Shown here in pieces: positions 44,954-53,668 of a stretch of DNA of 64,000 nucleotides. Both the position numbers and the translations under genes were made by a program. The notes beneath the pieces are model-generated. The model was not told where the DNA came from. It was given only the letters and a program-made list of their open reading frames with translations, and searched no databases. This DNA is from Acidobacteriota bacterium (lineage in GTDB: Bacteria; Acidobacteriota; Holophagae; Holophagales; Holophagaceae), in assembly GCA_016192145.1 (NCBI GenBank), contig JACPUT010000013.1, positions 44,470 through 108,469 on the forward strand, given 5' to 3'. Numbering within the stretch: position 1 is the first letter of the stretch; each line of letters starts with the position of its first letter.

Positions 44954-47566
44954 ATGCCTCAGGCAGAGGATGGTGCACCCATTCTGAAGGGAACTGGGGA
45001 GGCCTACCCTCAGGCGATGGCATCGCGGGAGGAAAGGCTGGTCTTCGGCCGGCGACACCCCGACCTGGGCCCTGAGGAGCATGGCAAGAGGCCGAAGGCC
45101 ACCGAGCCCGAGCCGCCCGTGGCCGGGCTGGCCATCTCCGGAGGGGGGATCCGGAGCGCCACTTTCGGCTTGGGGGTGATCCAGGGGCTCGCCAAATTGC
45201 GGGTCCTCCGGGAATTCGATTTCCTCAGCACCGTCAGCGGAGGCGGGTACGTGGGCAGTTTCCTGGGTGGCCTCTACTGCCGCCCCGCGGGTCCCGGAGG
45301 GATGCCGCCGACCCCGGCGGAGGTCGAGGAGGGGCTCGCGGCTCCGGACACGCCTTCGGCCCCGGCCCCCAGGGCCATCCATCGCAGCGTGAAGTGGCTT
45401 CGGGAGAACGGGAGGTACCTGACTCCGGGTGGAAGCGGGGATGCCTTCATGGCGGCGGCGATGCTGCTGCGCAATTTCTTCGCCGTGCACCTCGTGATGG
45501 CGCTGTTGTGGCTCTTCCTGTTCCTGGTGATGGATCGCATCAGCCTGGCGATGGGCGTGATCCTCCCCGCGCGGCTGCCGGGGTCGGCCCTCGGGTTCGA
45601 GCCCTATCGCAGCGCCTGGTTGATGGCGGTGTTGCCGGCTTTCCTGGCGGGGTTCCTGCTGTTCGGGTGGGCCTATTGGCTGGTGCCCCAGGCCCGGGTG
45701 AAGGGGCGGCCCTACCTGGCCTGGCCCATCCTCGGGCTCATTCCGTTGTGGATCTGGGCGATCGCCTCCTGGCAGCTCGTTCCTCGGACGGGGGGATGGG
45801 CCGGCCTCGGGGTCGTCCTGGGTCTGGCCAGCGCCCTTTCCATCTTCGCCGCGGGCTTCGCATCGCCGGGCATGAAGGAGGCCGCGCCCCAACAGGCCAG
45901 CAGCCGCCGTGAAATGACCGGGTTCCTGCGCTTCTTCCTCATCACGGCGGTGGCGGTGGCGGCCTACGGCTTGGTGGATAGCGTGGGTTGGACGCTCTGG
46001 GCCCGCTGGTTCGGCCCTGCGGCTCCTGAGATGGAGTGGAGTTTCTCCACGGGGTTCAAAGCCCTGTTCTCGGAAAAGGGACTCGTGGTCGCGGCCATCT
46101 CGGCGCTGGTGATGTTCAGGGAAAAGGTGGAAGGCATCTTCGGGAAGGAAAAGGCCGCGGGGATCTGGAGCCGGATCACGTCCGTGGCGATCCAGCTGCT
46201 CATCGGGGGGCTGGCTTTCGGCCTCGTCCTGGTCTCCCTCGGTACCCTGAGCGCCCTGGCCCATGCGCTCTCCTTCAAGCCCTTCGTCATCGGGTCGGGC
46301 GAGGCGAAGCTGGTGGGCAACCTCGGGTATCAATTCCTCCTCCTCGGGGGGCTCGGGCTCCTCATCCTTGGCATGTCCAGGGTCATCGGCTTCCTGAACC
46401 TGAGCACGCTCGGACCCACCTACACGGAGGCGCTGACCCGCGCTTACGTGGGTGCGAGCAGCCCATCGAGGCGGGAGGGGAAGAGTGATGCCCAGCTCCT
46501 GGAGGGAGATGACCTTCCGTGGCCCGACTACACGCCATGGTTGGCCGGAGGGCCCCTCCACCTCATCAATGTGACCTTGAACGAGACCACCGGCGGCAAG
46601 AGCCAGGTGGTGCAGAAGGATCGCAAGGGCATGGGCCTGGCCGTGGGGCCCGCCGGGATCTCGGTGGGTGCCAGCCACCACGCCCTTTGGAATCGGGCGG
46701 ACGGGGAAGCTGCTGGCATCTTGAAGGCGGAAGGCTATTCCGTCTTCGGGAACGGGGGGATGCCCTTCCTGCCCGAGATGCTCACCCTCGGGCAATGGAT
46801 GGGTATCAGCGGCGCCGCGGCTTCCACGGGGATGGGAAACCGCACGTCGCTGTTCTCCAGCTTGTGGCTGGGGATCTTGAATGTGCGGCTCGGATACTGG
46901 TGGTGGACGGGCCTGGCCATCCCCAAGGGGCGAAATTCCTTCCGGACCTTCCTCGAGGGGCTCATGCCCGTCCATGTCCACCTGCTGGAGGAGTGGACGG
47001 CCCATTTCCCAGGCACCCATAGCCGCCATTGGTATCTGACGGACGGGGGGCATTTCGAGAACTCAGGCGCCTATGAGCTCCTCCGCCGGAGGCTGCCGTT
47101 CATCCTGCTCTGCGATGACGGGGCGGATGGCGGCCGTGAACTCGATGATGTCAGCAACCTCGTGGCGAAGGCCCGCCTGGATTTGGCCGCGGAAATCCGG
47201 GTGCTCGACGCGGACGCGTTGGGCAAGCGGTTCAAGGCCGGAATCCCCGCCGGGATCGGAAGCCTCGATCAACTGCGGTGCGAGCAGGACGCGGCCCTGG
47301 CGGCCTTCGCGGAGATCGACTACCTGGATCATCAAGGGAGGGTGGAATCCACGGGGGTGATCCTCATCCTCAAGCCGACCATGTCCCCCAAGGTGCCGTT
47401 GGATGTCCAGGCCTACAAGCGGGTGAACCCCGCCTTCCCGCAACAGTCCACCGCGGATCAGTTCTTCGATGAGGCCCAGTTCGAAAGCTACCGGAGGCTG
47501 GGAGAGTTCATCGCGACGGAGGTGCTGGCCAGTAAATCGGGGCAGCACCCCTCGCGGTGGTTCTAG
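44954..47566 (+). CDS. Membrane-embedded patatin-like phospholipase
   Basis: An 870-residue protein with a split patatin hydrolase. The oxyanion motif GGGIRSATFG (Gly63-Gly65) and the nucleophile Ser95 in TVSGGGYVGS lie at the N-terminus. The catalytic Asp lies near residue 697 in the LTDGGHFENSGAYELL motif. Between them are about 400 residues with several membrane helices, for example LVMALLWLFLFLVM, FLAGFLLFGWAYWLV, FLIGGLAFGLVLVSL-like and FLLLGGLGLLILGM. Members hydrolyse acyl chains of lipids; this architecture suggests an inner-membrane lipase. I place the start at 44954 because ggagg stands 5 bases upstream; the ATG at 44942 is an alternative. A barrel-like protein gene follows after 23 bases. 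Confidence 0.85.
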   Translation: MPQAEDGAPILKGTGEAYPQAMASREERLVFGRRHPDLGPEEHGKRPKATEPEPPVAGLAISGGGIRSATFGLGVIQGLAKLRVLREFDFLSTVSGGGYVGSFLGGLYCRPAGPGGMPPTPAEVEEGLAAPDTPSAPAPRAIHRSVKWLRENGRYLTPGGSGDAFMAAAMLLRNFFAVHLVMALLWLFLFLVMDRISLAMGVILPARLPGSALGFEPYRSAWLMAVLPAFLAGFLLFGWAYWLVPQARVKGRPYLAWPILGLIPLWIWAIASWQLVPRTGGWAGLGVVLGLASALSIFAAGFASPGMKEAAPQQASSRREMTGFLRFFLITAVAVAAYGLVDSVGWTLWARWFGPAAPEMEWSFSTGFKALFSEKGLVVAAISALVMFREKVEGIFGKEKAAGIWSRITSVAIQLLIGGLAFGLVLVSLGTLSALAHALSFKPFVIGSGEAKLVGNLGYQFLLLGGLGLLILGMSRVIGFLNLSTLGPTYTEALTRAYVGASSPSRREGKSDAQLLEGDDLPWPDYTPWLAGGPLHLINVTLNETTGGKSQVVQKDRKGMGLAVGPAGISVGASHHALWNRADGEAAGILKAEGYSVFGNGGMPFLPEMLTLGQWMGISGAAASTGMGNRTSLFSSLWLGILNVRLGYWWWTGLAIPKGRNSFRTFLEGLMPVHVHLLEEWTAHFPGTHSRHWYLTDGGHFENSGAYELLRRRLPFILLCDDGADGGRELDDVSNLVAKARLDLAAEIRVLDADALGKRFKAGIPAGIGSLDQLRCEQDAALAAFAEIDYLDHQGRVESTGVILILKPTMSPKVPLDVQAYKRVNPAFPQQSTADQFFDEAQFESYRRLGEFIATEVLASKSGQHPSRWF

Positions 47567-47589
47567 GGCGACCCCCCGTGGAGATGCGA

Positions 47590-48393
47590 ATGCGGAAAAT
47601 CGCCCTTTCCCTGTTGCTTGCGGCTTCGGCCCTTCTTGCCCAAGGTGCCGATCCCGAGGCCCCTCAAACAGGCGGCCTGAGGGCTGCGCTGTATTTCGGG
47701 ATGAAAGCGTCCAACTACTACCGGGACAAAACGGAAGGCGACAACTTCTTCGGGCAGCGGGGCTTCTTCCTCGTGGAGACCCAGCGGGAGTGGAGCCAGG
47801 CCGGCCTTGGGAAGCAGGCCGTCCAACTCTTCGGCTCCATTTCCGTGGAAGGGAAGCGGCAGTCCGAGTACACCCCGGAAGGCAGCTCCGGCGTGCTGGA
47901 TTACACTCGGAAGGTGGTCAAGGAAACCGGTGGTTACAGCGCCGAAGTGGGGCTGAGGCACGGCCTGTGGGGTGGGCCCGAAGCGAGGTTCTTCCTGGTG
48001 GCTTCCGCCACCTTCCGGAATTCCTCCCTGCGGGATGAACCCGTGAATGGCGGAGCCCCCAACCCCGCCTTGAGCTACTCGGATCGCAGCCGAGCGACCA
48101 ATAAATTCGGAGTTCAAATCCGCACCGAGGATTCCAATTCGGAATTCTTCGGTTCCTTCCTCGAAACGGCCTTCCTCAAGGATGAGTTCTACGATCAGGC
48201 GCAGCGGCGCCTCCTCCTGCGGGGGCGGCTCGCCGTGAAGATCAACTGGATGAAGGGGCTGGTTCCCGGGTCCTCTCCCACGAAGACGGGGGGGTACTTC
48301 ATCGAGGGTGCCATCAACCGCGGGATCACCCGGACCCTCATCCAGGAGAAGGACGAATCCATCGTAATGGTCGGGCTTCAATTCCACTTCTGA
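47590..48393 (+). CDS. Predicted outer-membrane beta-barrel protein
   Basis: A 267-residue protein with a signal peptide (MRKIALSLLLAASALLAQG). The remainder has alternating polar and hydrophobic strands (GFFLVETQREWSQ, AVQLFGSISVEGKRQ, RFFLVASATFRNSS) and ends in VGLQFHF. A C-terminal phenylalanine after a hydrophobic strand is the usual signal for outer-membrane insertion. Function is unknown. It starts 23 bases after the patatin gene with ggag upstream, so the two are probably cotranscribed. Confidence 0.65.
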   Translation: MRKIALSLLLAASALLAQGADPEAPQTGGLRAALYFGMKASNYYRDKTEGDNFFGQRGFFLVETQREWSQAGLGKQAVQLFGSISVEGKRQSEYTPEGSSGVLDYTRKVVKETGGYSAEVGLRHGLWGGPEARFFLVASATFRNSSLRDEPVNGGAPNPALSYSDRSRATNKFGVQIRTEDSNSEFFGSFLETAFLKDEFYDQAQRRLLLRGRLAVKINWMKGLVPGSSPTKTGGYFIEGAINRGITRTLIQEKDESIVMVGLQFHF

Positions 48394-48427
48394 TTCACCC
48401 AGAATGGGGCTCCTCCTCGGAGCCCCC

Positions 48428-49519
48428 ATGCCCCTCTCCCTCGCCTCCTACCGCACCCTTGGCCGCTCGGGCCTGCGGGTGTCGCCCCTCTGCCTGGGCA
48501 CCATGACCTTCGGTCAGGACTGGGCCTGGGGCTGCGAGCCCTTGGAGGCCTTCCGCATGATGGATGCCTATGCGGATGGGGGTGGCAACTTCCTCGACAC
48601 GGCGAACATCTACACCAAGGGCCACAGCGAGGCCATCCTCGGCGACTACTTCAAGGAGCGGGGCGGCCGCGATCGCTGGGTGGTGGCCACGAAATTCTGC
48701 GGCAACCTCCACACGGGCGATCCCAACAACGGCGGGGCCGGGCGCAAGTCCATCCAGCAGAACCTGGAGCAGAGCCTGCGCCGCCTGCGCACGGATTGCA
48801 TCGACCTCTATTGGATGCACTTCAACGATCCGCACACGCCCATGGATGAGACGCTGCGCACCTTGGACGACCTCGTCTCCGCCGGCAAGATCCGCTACAT
48901 CGGCTTCTCGGATACCCCCGCCTGGCGCTGCAGCGAAGCCCAGGTGATCGCTCGCGTCCGAGGCTGGCATCCCCTCATCGCGCTGCAGATCGAGCACAGC
49001 CTCATCGAGCGCACGGTGGAGATGGATCTCATGCCCATGGCCCGGGCCTTCGGCCTCGGGGTGACGCCCTGGTCGCCCCTGAAGGGCGGCCTCCTCAGCG
49101 GCAAATACGGCAAGGGCAAGCAGCCCGCCCAGGGCGAAGGCCGCCACCAGCCCGGCCAGAGCAAGAGCCTCACGGATCGGAACTACGCCATCATCGCGGA
49201 ACTCGAGGCCGTGGCCGCCGAGGCGGGCGTCTCCATGGCCGCCCTGGCCCTCGCGTGGGTGATGCAGCGGCCCGGCGTGGCCAGCCCCATCCTCGGTGCC
49301 CGCAGCCTCGCGCAGCTGGAGCAGAACCTCAAGGCCCTGGACGTGGAGATCTCCCCGGAGCACCAGCGCCGCCTGGATGAGGTGAGCGCTCCCACGCCCA
49401 CCTTCCCCCACGGCTTCCTGCCCGGCACCACCTCCGTCATGCAGGCGGGCACCGAGATCAACGGGCAGGGGAGCGCCCCCTGGGCCCTGGCTCCGGCGGG
49501 GGATCACGAGCGCTGGTAG
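48428..49519 (+). CDS. Aldo/keto reductase
   Basis: A 363-residue NADPH-dependent oxidoreductase with a TIM-barrel fold. The catalytic tetrad is complete: Asp57 (NFLDTAN), Tyr62 (IYTKG), Lys89 (VVATKF) and His131 (YWMHFND). The C-terminal part carries the cofactor-binding GARSLAQLEQNLKAL motif. Sequence style (SYRTLGRSGLRVSPLCLGTMTFG) places it with the YhdN/Tas-like aldo/keto reductases. The substrate is unknown. The start ATG at 48428 has a ggag site; an upstream ATG at 48404 is possible but gives an atypical N-terminus. It is convergent with murI. Confidence 0.93.
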   Translation: MPLSLASYRTLGRSGLRVSPLCLGTMTFGQDWAWGCEPLEAFRMMDAYADGGGNFLDTANIYTKGHSEAILGDYFKERGGRDRWVVATKFCGNLHTGDPNNGGAGRKSIQQNLEQSLRRLRTDCIDLYWMHFNDPHTPMDETLRTLDDLVSAGKIRYIGFSDTPAWRCSEAQVIARVRGWHPLIALQIEHSLIERTVEMDLMPMARAFGLGVTPWSPLKGGLLSGKYGKGKQPAQGEGRHQPGQSKSLTDRNYAIIAELEAVAAEAGVSMAALALAWVMQRPGVASPILGARSLAQLEQNLKALDVEISPEHQRRLDEVSAPTPTFPHGFLPGTTSVMQAGTEINGQGSAPWALAPAGDHERW

Positions 49520-49527
49520 CACTCACT

Positions 49528-50328
49528 TCAATTGGGGATCGGGATGATATCGATCTGGACGAGCCCATGCTCCGCCAGAGCGGCTGCAAGCCGCTTCATG
49601 GAAGGCTCGTCGGCGGTGAAGATGGCACGGGAGATCCCGGCTTCCGTCTCGGCCTCGGGCAGCAGCGAGGCCGCCCGCCGGGCGATGGCTTCGCCGGAAT
49701 CGACCCAGTGCTTCACCTGGGGGGCGGCTTGCCTCAATTCGTCGAGCAAAAGGGGGAAGTGGGTGCAGCCGAGCACGATGGTGTCGGCCTGGCGGCCCGC
49801 TTCCTGGAAGAAGGGGGACAGGATCTCGCGCAGGGTGTCGATATCGATGGCTTCTCCGCGCAGCTTGGCCTCGGCGAGGACCACCAGTTCCCGGGAGCCG
49901 ACGCGGATGACGTCGCAATGGGGCGCGAATTCCCGGATCAGATCGTCGGTGTAGCGCCGCGTCACCGTGCCGGGCGTGGCGAGGAGGCCGATGACCTTGT
50001 TGCCGGAGAGCCCCGCCGCGGGCTTGATGGCCGGCACCACCCCGATGATCGGCATGGGGAATTTCGCCCGTAGGCGGGGAAGGGCCACGGTGCTCGCGGT
50101 GTTGCAGGCCACGATGACCATCTTCGGCTCGATCCGGGCGATGAGGGCCGTCAGCACCGCGTCCACCCGGGCCACCAGCTCGTCCTCGGGCTTGGGGCCG
50201 TAGGGGAAGGCCGCGTTGTCGCAGGCATAGCGGTAGGTCTCGTGGGGCAGGGCCTTGCGTACCGCGTCCAGCACGCTCAAGCCACCGACGCCACTGTCGA
50301 AAATGAGGATGGGTGGGTGCGCGTCCAT
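49528..50328 (-). CDS. murI: Glutamate racemase
   Basis: Supplies D-glutamate for peptidoglycan. The 266-residue protein has the two catalytic cysteines, Cys75 (VACNTAST) and Cys188 (LGCTHFP). It also has the N-terminal FDSGVGGLSV with Asp11, NAAFPYGPK and GVVPAIKPA. I start at the ATG at 50328; a GTG two codons upstream is the alternative. It lies downstream of the UspA gene on the same strand, and its last coding bases sit 8 bases from the convergent aldo/keto reductase stop. Confidence 0.96.
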   Translation of the reverse strand: MDAHPPILIFDSGVGGLSVLDAVRKALPHETYRYACDNAAFPYGPKPEDELVARVDAVLTALIARIEPKMVIVACNTASTVALPRLRAKFPMPIIGVVPAIKPAAGLSGNKVIGLLATPGTVTRRYTDDLIREFAPHCDVIRVGSRELVVLAEAKLRGEAIDIDTLREILSPFFQEAGRQADTIVLGCTHFPLLLDELRQAAPQVKHWVDSGEAIARRAASLLPEAETEAGISRAIFTADEPSMKRLAAALAEHGLVQIDIIPIPN

Positions 50329-50358
50329 GCCCACCAGTGTAATCAGGGGCTTGGGGGG

Positions 50359-50793
50359 CTACTTCTTCTTCGCGGCTTGGGTCCTCACCACCAGCACGTC
50401 GCAGGGGGCGTGCTTCACCACCCGGGCGGCGGTGCTGCCGAAGAGGAGGCGCTCGAAAGCGCTGTGCCCCACTTGGGCCACCACGATGAGGCTCTCCTCG
50501 TCGGCGGCGGCGACGAGCTCCTCCGCGGGGCTGCCCCACTTCACCAGGATCCCGGCCTTGGGGTAGGCCTGCACCCAGCCCTGGAGCTGGGACCGCGCGT
50601 GGTCCTCCATGCTCTGCAGCCAGGCGGGATCAGGCAGGGCCAACTGGGCCTCGGGCAGCATGGGCGCGGGGGGTTGGAGGACGTGCATGGCGAGGAGGGG
50701 AACGCCCAACCGCTCGGCCCACGCGGCCCCGCGGGCCAGGGCCTGCCGACTGGCATCGGAGAAGTCGACACCGACGAGCACCTTGGTGATCAT
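50359..50793 (-). CDS. Universal stress protein (UspA family)
   Basis: A 144-residue single-domain Usp protein. The N-terminus MITKVLVGVDFSDASRQAL is typical, with the aspartate of VGVDFS at the nucleotide site. The C-terminal ATP-binding motif appears as GHSAFERLLFGSTAARVVKHAPCDVLVVR, close to the G-x2-G-x9-G-S/T pattern, so it may bind ATP. The ATG has a strong GGAGGTCCC context. It is divergent from the pirin operon across about 108 bases. Confidence 0.93.
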   Translation of the reverse strand: MITKVLVGVDFSDASRQALARGAAWAERLGVPLLAMHVLQPPAPMLPEAQLALPDPAWLQSMEDHARSQLQGWVQAYPKAGILVKWGSPAEELVAAADEESLIVVAQVGHSAFERLLFGSTAARVVKHAPCDVLVVRTQAAKKK

Positions 50794-50901
50794 GGGACCT
50801 CCTTGGATGCCCCCAAGATACGCCCCAGGGAAAAGATTCCTATCACAGGGACTTGAAAAAGATGTTGCAACACCTAAAATGGAATCCACCAGGAGGCGAC
50901 C

Positions 50902-51603
50902 ATGCGTGTGCTCCGTTCTTCCGATTCCAGGGGCCATTTCGATTTCGGGTGGCTCGACACCCGCCACAGCTTCTCCTTCGGGGATTATTTCGATCCCGAC
51001 CACCATCACTACCGCGCCCTCAGGGTGCTCAATGAGGATGTGGTGCAGCCGGGCCAGGGCTTCGGCACCCACGGTCACAAGGATATGGAAATCCTCACCT
51101 GGGTGATGTCCGGCGCCCTTGAACACAAGGATTCCCTGGGCAGCCACGGCGTCATCCGCCCGGGCGAAGCCCAGGTCATGAGCGCCGGCACGGGGATCCG
51201 CCACAGCGAGTTCAACCACAGCGCCACGGAGCCCGTGCACTTCCTCCAGATTTGGCTGATCCCCGAGTCGAAGGACCTGGCGCCCCGCTACGGCCAGGTG
51301 AACTTCGAAGCAGCGGACCTCGCGGACCGCTGGCGCCTCATCGCCAGCCGCGACGGCGCCGAGGGCAGCGTCGTCCTCCTCCAGGACATCCGCATCCACG
51401 CCGCGCGGCTCTCGGCCGGGACTTCCCTGCAGGCGACGCTGCCTCCCGGCCGCTACGGCTACCTCCACGTGGCCACGGGAAAGGTGCGGCTGGACGATGG
51501 CAGCACCTTCACCCAGGGCGATGCCCTCAAGGTGTGGGAGGAAGGCGGGCCTACCCTCACGGCGGAGGCAGCCTCCGAGGTGCTTTGGTTCGATCTCCCA
51601 TGA
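50902..51603 (+). CDS. Pirin-family protein (YhhW-like quercetinase type)
   Basis: A 233-residue bicupin of the pirin family. Metal ligands are at His57, His59 (GTHGHKDME), His101 and Glu103 (GIRHSEFNHS), the same positions as in E. coli YhhW. Relatives bind iron or another metal and some cleave quercetin; others act as redox-sensing regulators. The start ATG at 50902 follows an aggaggcgacc site. Its TGA overlaps the start of the DODA-type gene by four bases. This is the first gene of a tightly coupled three-gene operon with a second pirin. Confidence 0.93.
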   Translation: MRVLRSSDSRGHFDFGWLDTRHSFSFGDYFDPDHHHYRALRVLNEDVVQPGQGFGTHGHKDMEILTWVMSGALEHKDSLGSHGVIRPGEAQVMSAGTGIRHSEFNHSATEPVHFLQIWLIPESKDLAPRYGQVNFEAADLADRWRLIASRDGAEGSVVLLQDIRIHAARLSAGTSLQATLPPGRYGYLHVATGKVRLDDGSTFTQGDALKVWEEGGPTLTAEAASEVLWFDLP

Positions 51604-52379
51604 AAACTCCCGTCCTCTTCGTCTCCCACGGCTCGCCCATGCTGGCCCTGGATTCGGATCATCCCTGGGCCCGGGCCCTGCACGCCTTCGGCCGCACGCG
51701 GGACGTGAAGGCGGTCCTCGTGATCTCCGCCCATTGGTGGACGCCGGATCTCCGCATCACCACCTCCGCGAAGCCCGTCACGATCCATGACTTCGCCGGC
51801 TTCCCCGAGGCCCTCTACCGCATCGCGTACCCCGCGCCGGGTTCGCCGGAGCTGGCCCGGCGGGCCACGGGGCTGCTCCAGGATGCGGGCTTTCCCGTTC
51901 ACGCGGAGGAGGCCCGCGGCCTCGATCACGGGGCCTGGAGCGTGCTCCGCCACAGCCATCCGGAAGCGGAGGTGCCAGTCGTGCAGCTCTCCCTGCCGCG
52001 CTGGGATCCGGATGCGTTGATCCGCCAGGGCGCCGCCCTGGCGCCCCTGCGCGAAGAGGGCGTGCTCATCCTCGCCAGCGGCGGGCTCATCCACAACCTG
52101 CGCGCCGTGGATTGGGACTCCGCGGATGACGCGGTGCGCCCCTGGGCCGCCGAAGCGGAAGCTTGGTTCGTCCAGCACCTGGATGCGGGCGACGTGGCCT
52201 CGCTGGCGGACCACCGCGCCCGCTGGGCTGGCAGTCACCAGTCCGCACCCTCGACCGATCATCTGGATCCCGTCTTCGTCGCCATCGGCGCCGCGCAGGG
52301 CGATCCCCACCGCACCCTCTACCAGGGCTTCCAATTGGGAACCCTGAGCCTGCGCAGCTGGAGCTGGGAGGCCCCCTGA
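51600..52379 (+). CDS. DODA-type extradiol aromatic ring-opening dioxygenase (YgiD-like)
   Basis: A 259-residue class III extradiol dioxygenase. Conserved histidines occur in family order: His10 (VSHGSPM), His45 (ISAHWW), His110 (LDHGAWS), His165 (GGLIHNLR) and His221 (STDHLDPVF). The first, second and fourth are the likely metal ligands. Relatives include 4,5-DOPA dioxygenases of plants and YgiD of E. coli. The substrate here is unknown but should be a catechol-like ring. It overlaps the upstream pirin gene by four bases and the downstream pirin gene by one, so the three are translationally coupled. Confidence 0.92.
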   Translation: MKTPVLFVSHGSPMLALDSDHPWARALHAFGRTRDVKAVLVISAHWWTPDLRITTSAKPVTIHDFAGFPEALYRIAYPAPGSPELARRATGLLQDAGFPVHAEEARGLDHGAWSVLRHSHPEAEVPVVQLSLPRWDPDALIRQGAALAPLREEGVLILASGGLIHNLRAVDWDSADDAVRPWAAEAEAWFVQHLDAGDVASLADHRARWAGSHQSAPSTDHLDPVFVAIGAAQGDPHRTLYQGFQLGTLSLRSWSWEAP

Positions 52380-53236
52380 TGCTTCGAGACATCGCCTTCG
52401 TCGTACCCGCTCACGCCGCCATCGAGGGCGAGGGCATGCCCATCCGCCGGGCCATTCCCGCCCGCAGCCTGCCGCTACTGGATCCCTTCCTCCTGCTGGA
52501 TCACTTCGGGCCCGTGTCCTTGGCGCCGGGGCTCGACGCAGGCATTCCCGATCATCCCCACCGGGGCTTCCAGACCCTCACCTACCTCCTGCAGGGCGCC
52601 ATGGAGCACAAGGACAGCCGGGGCGGCCATGGCCGCCTCGCGCCGGGCGGCGCGCAGTGGATGAACGCCGCCTCGGGCGTCGTGCATTCCGAGATGCCCA
52701 TGCCGGAGCTGAAGGAGGCCGGCGGGGTCATCGAGGGCCTGCAGCTCTGGATCAACCTGCCCGCGGAGCTGAAGGGCATGGAACCCGGTTACCGGGATGT
52801 CCAGGCGGAGGAGGTGCCCACGGTGGCCCTTTCCGGCGGCGCGCTGAAGGTGCTGGCGGGCACCTGGAACGGCGTCACGGGCCCCGTGCCGCAACTGCGG
52901 CCCTTCGCCTACGCCTACCTCGAACTGGAGGCCGGGGGCTCCTTCGAGCACGCGCTGCCCGAGGGTTGGAATGCCGCGATCTACGTGCGGAAGGGCGAGG
53001 GAACCACGGGGCCTGCGGACCGCGCCGTGAAGGAAGCCGACCTCGCCGTACTGAAGTCCGAGGGTGGGGGCCTGCGGCTCGCGACGGAGACCGGCCTCAG
53101 CGCTCTGCTCATCGCGGGCCAGCCCATCGGCGAGCCCATCGCCCGATACGGCCCCTTCGTCATGAACACCGATGCGGAGATCCACCAGGCCTTCGAGGAT
53201 TACCGGGCCGGGCGCATGGGCGTCATCCCGGCCTGA
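52379..53236 (+). CDS. Pirin-family protein (longer, classical type)
   Basis: A 285-residue bicupin, longer than the first pirin and with a different N-terminus (HAAIEGEGMPIRRAIPARSLPLLDPFLLLDHF). Metal ligands are predicted at His59, His61 (PDHPHRGFQ), His103 and Glu105 (GVVHSEMP). The second cupin domain has LRPFAYAYLELEAG. Because the two pirins differ in length and sequence they are not a recent duplication. Its start codon shares a base with the TGA of the dioxygenase (TGATG). Its last 14 bases overlap the convergent small membrane-protein frame. Confidence 0.93.
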   Translation: MLRDIAFVVPAHAAIEGEGMPIRRAIPARSLPLLDPFLLLDHFGPVSLAPGLDAGIPDHPHRGFQTLTYLLQGAMEHKDSRGGHGRLAPGGAQWMNAASGVVHSEMPMPELKEAGGVIEGLQLWINLPAELKGMEPGYRDVQAEEVPTVALSGGALKVLAGTWNGVTGPVPQLRPFAYAYLELEAGGSFEHALPEGWNAAIYVRKGEGTTGPADRAVKEADLAVLKSEGGGLRLATETGLSALLIAGQPIGEPIARYGPFVMNTDAEIHQAFEDYRAGRMGVIPA

Positions 53237-53483
53237 GCTCCGCTCCCAGCTCCCGATGCCGCTCGGCCCGGGCTTGGGCCAGGGGGTTGGGCCAGAGGCC
53301 GTGGGTGAAGGTGGTGTGGGTCTGGGGCTCCACGTAGGTCCCCACGGTTTCCCAGAACCCCTTGTCGTTGCGCACGCTCTTGCCGGCGGCGCGGATGGGG
53401 ATGAGGCCTCGCTGTTCGGCCATGGCGAGGCGGGCCTCCACGAGCCGGAGGAGCAGGCCCACAGCCAGGGTGAGGAGCAGCAA
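53223..53483 (-). CDS. Small membrane protein with cysteine-less signalling-protein tail motif
   Basis: An 86-residue frame starting at a TTG, with no ATG or GTG upstream in frame; the start is uncertain. A membrane helix (MLLLTLAVGLLLRLVEA) is followed by RLAMAEQRGLIPIRAAGKSVRNDKGFW and FTHGLWPNPLAQ, given here in two parts. From memory, this order matches a short tail found at the C-terminus of many sensor kinases and response regulators, of the type LLPICxxCKxIRDDxGYW...FSHGICPxC. Here every cysteine position is replaced: RAAG for CxxC and WPNP for CPxC. That strongly suggests coding but also loss of metal or redox function. It overlaps the pirin gene end by 14 bases. Confidence 0.5.
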   Translation of the reverse strand: MLLLTLAVGLLLRLVEARLAMAEQRGLIPIRAAGKSVRNDKGFWETVGTYVEPQTHTTFTHGLWPNPLAQARAERHRELGAELRPG

Positions 53484-53550
53484 GGCTCCCAGCCAAAGGG
53501 CCGCGCCGGACCGAAGATGTTTCCCGATCAGCCGGTATTCCTTTCCTTTT

Positions 53551-53598
53551 TCACCGCCCTCACCGGCAAATCACCCTTTGGACCAGTGAGAGCGGTGA
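53551..53598. repeat. Inverted repeat, second copy of the tcaccgg family
   Basis: The arms tcaccgccctcac (53551-53563) and gtgagagcggtga (53586-53598) pair with one mismatch. Adjacent text (gccggtattcct, ccctcaccggcaaat) matches the repeat at 30810-30920 closely. It lies between two minus-strand genes. Confidence 0.55.
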
Positions 53599-53668
53599 GA
53601 AAAGCAAACAAGCAAGGAGTGGAGGCTCAATCCAACGATTGGGCCAAGGTCGTATCGCGGCCTCCCGT

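Noticed and set aside
44936..47053. 705-codon minus-strand open frame opposite the patatin gene
   Set aside because: It is Pro/Glu/Arg/His-rich antisense text; the plus frame has complete patatin motifs.
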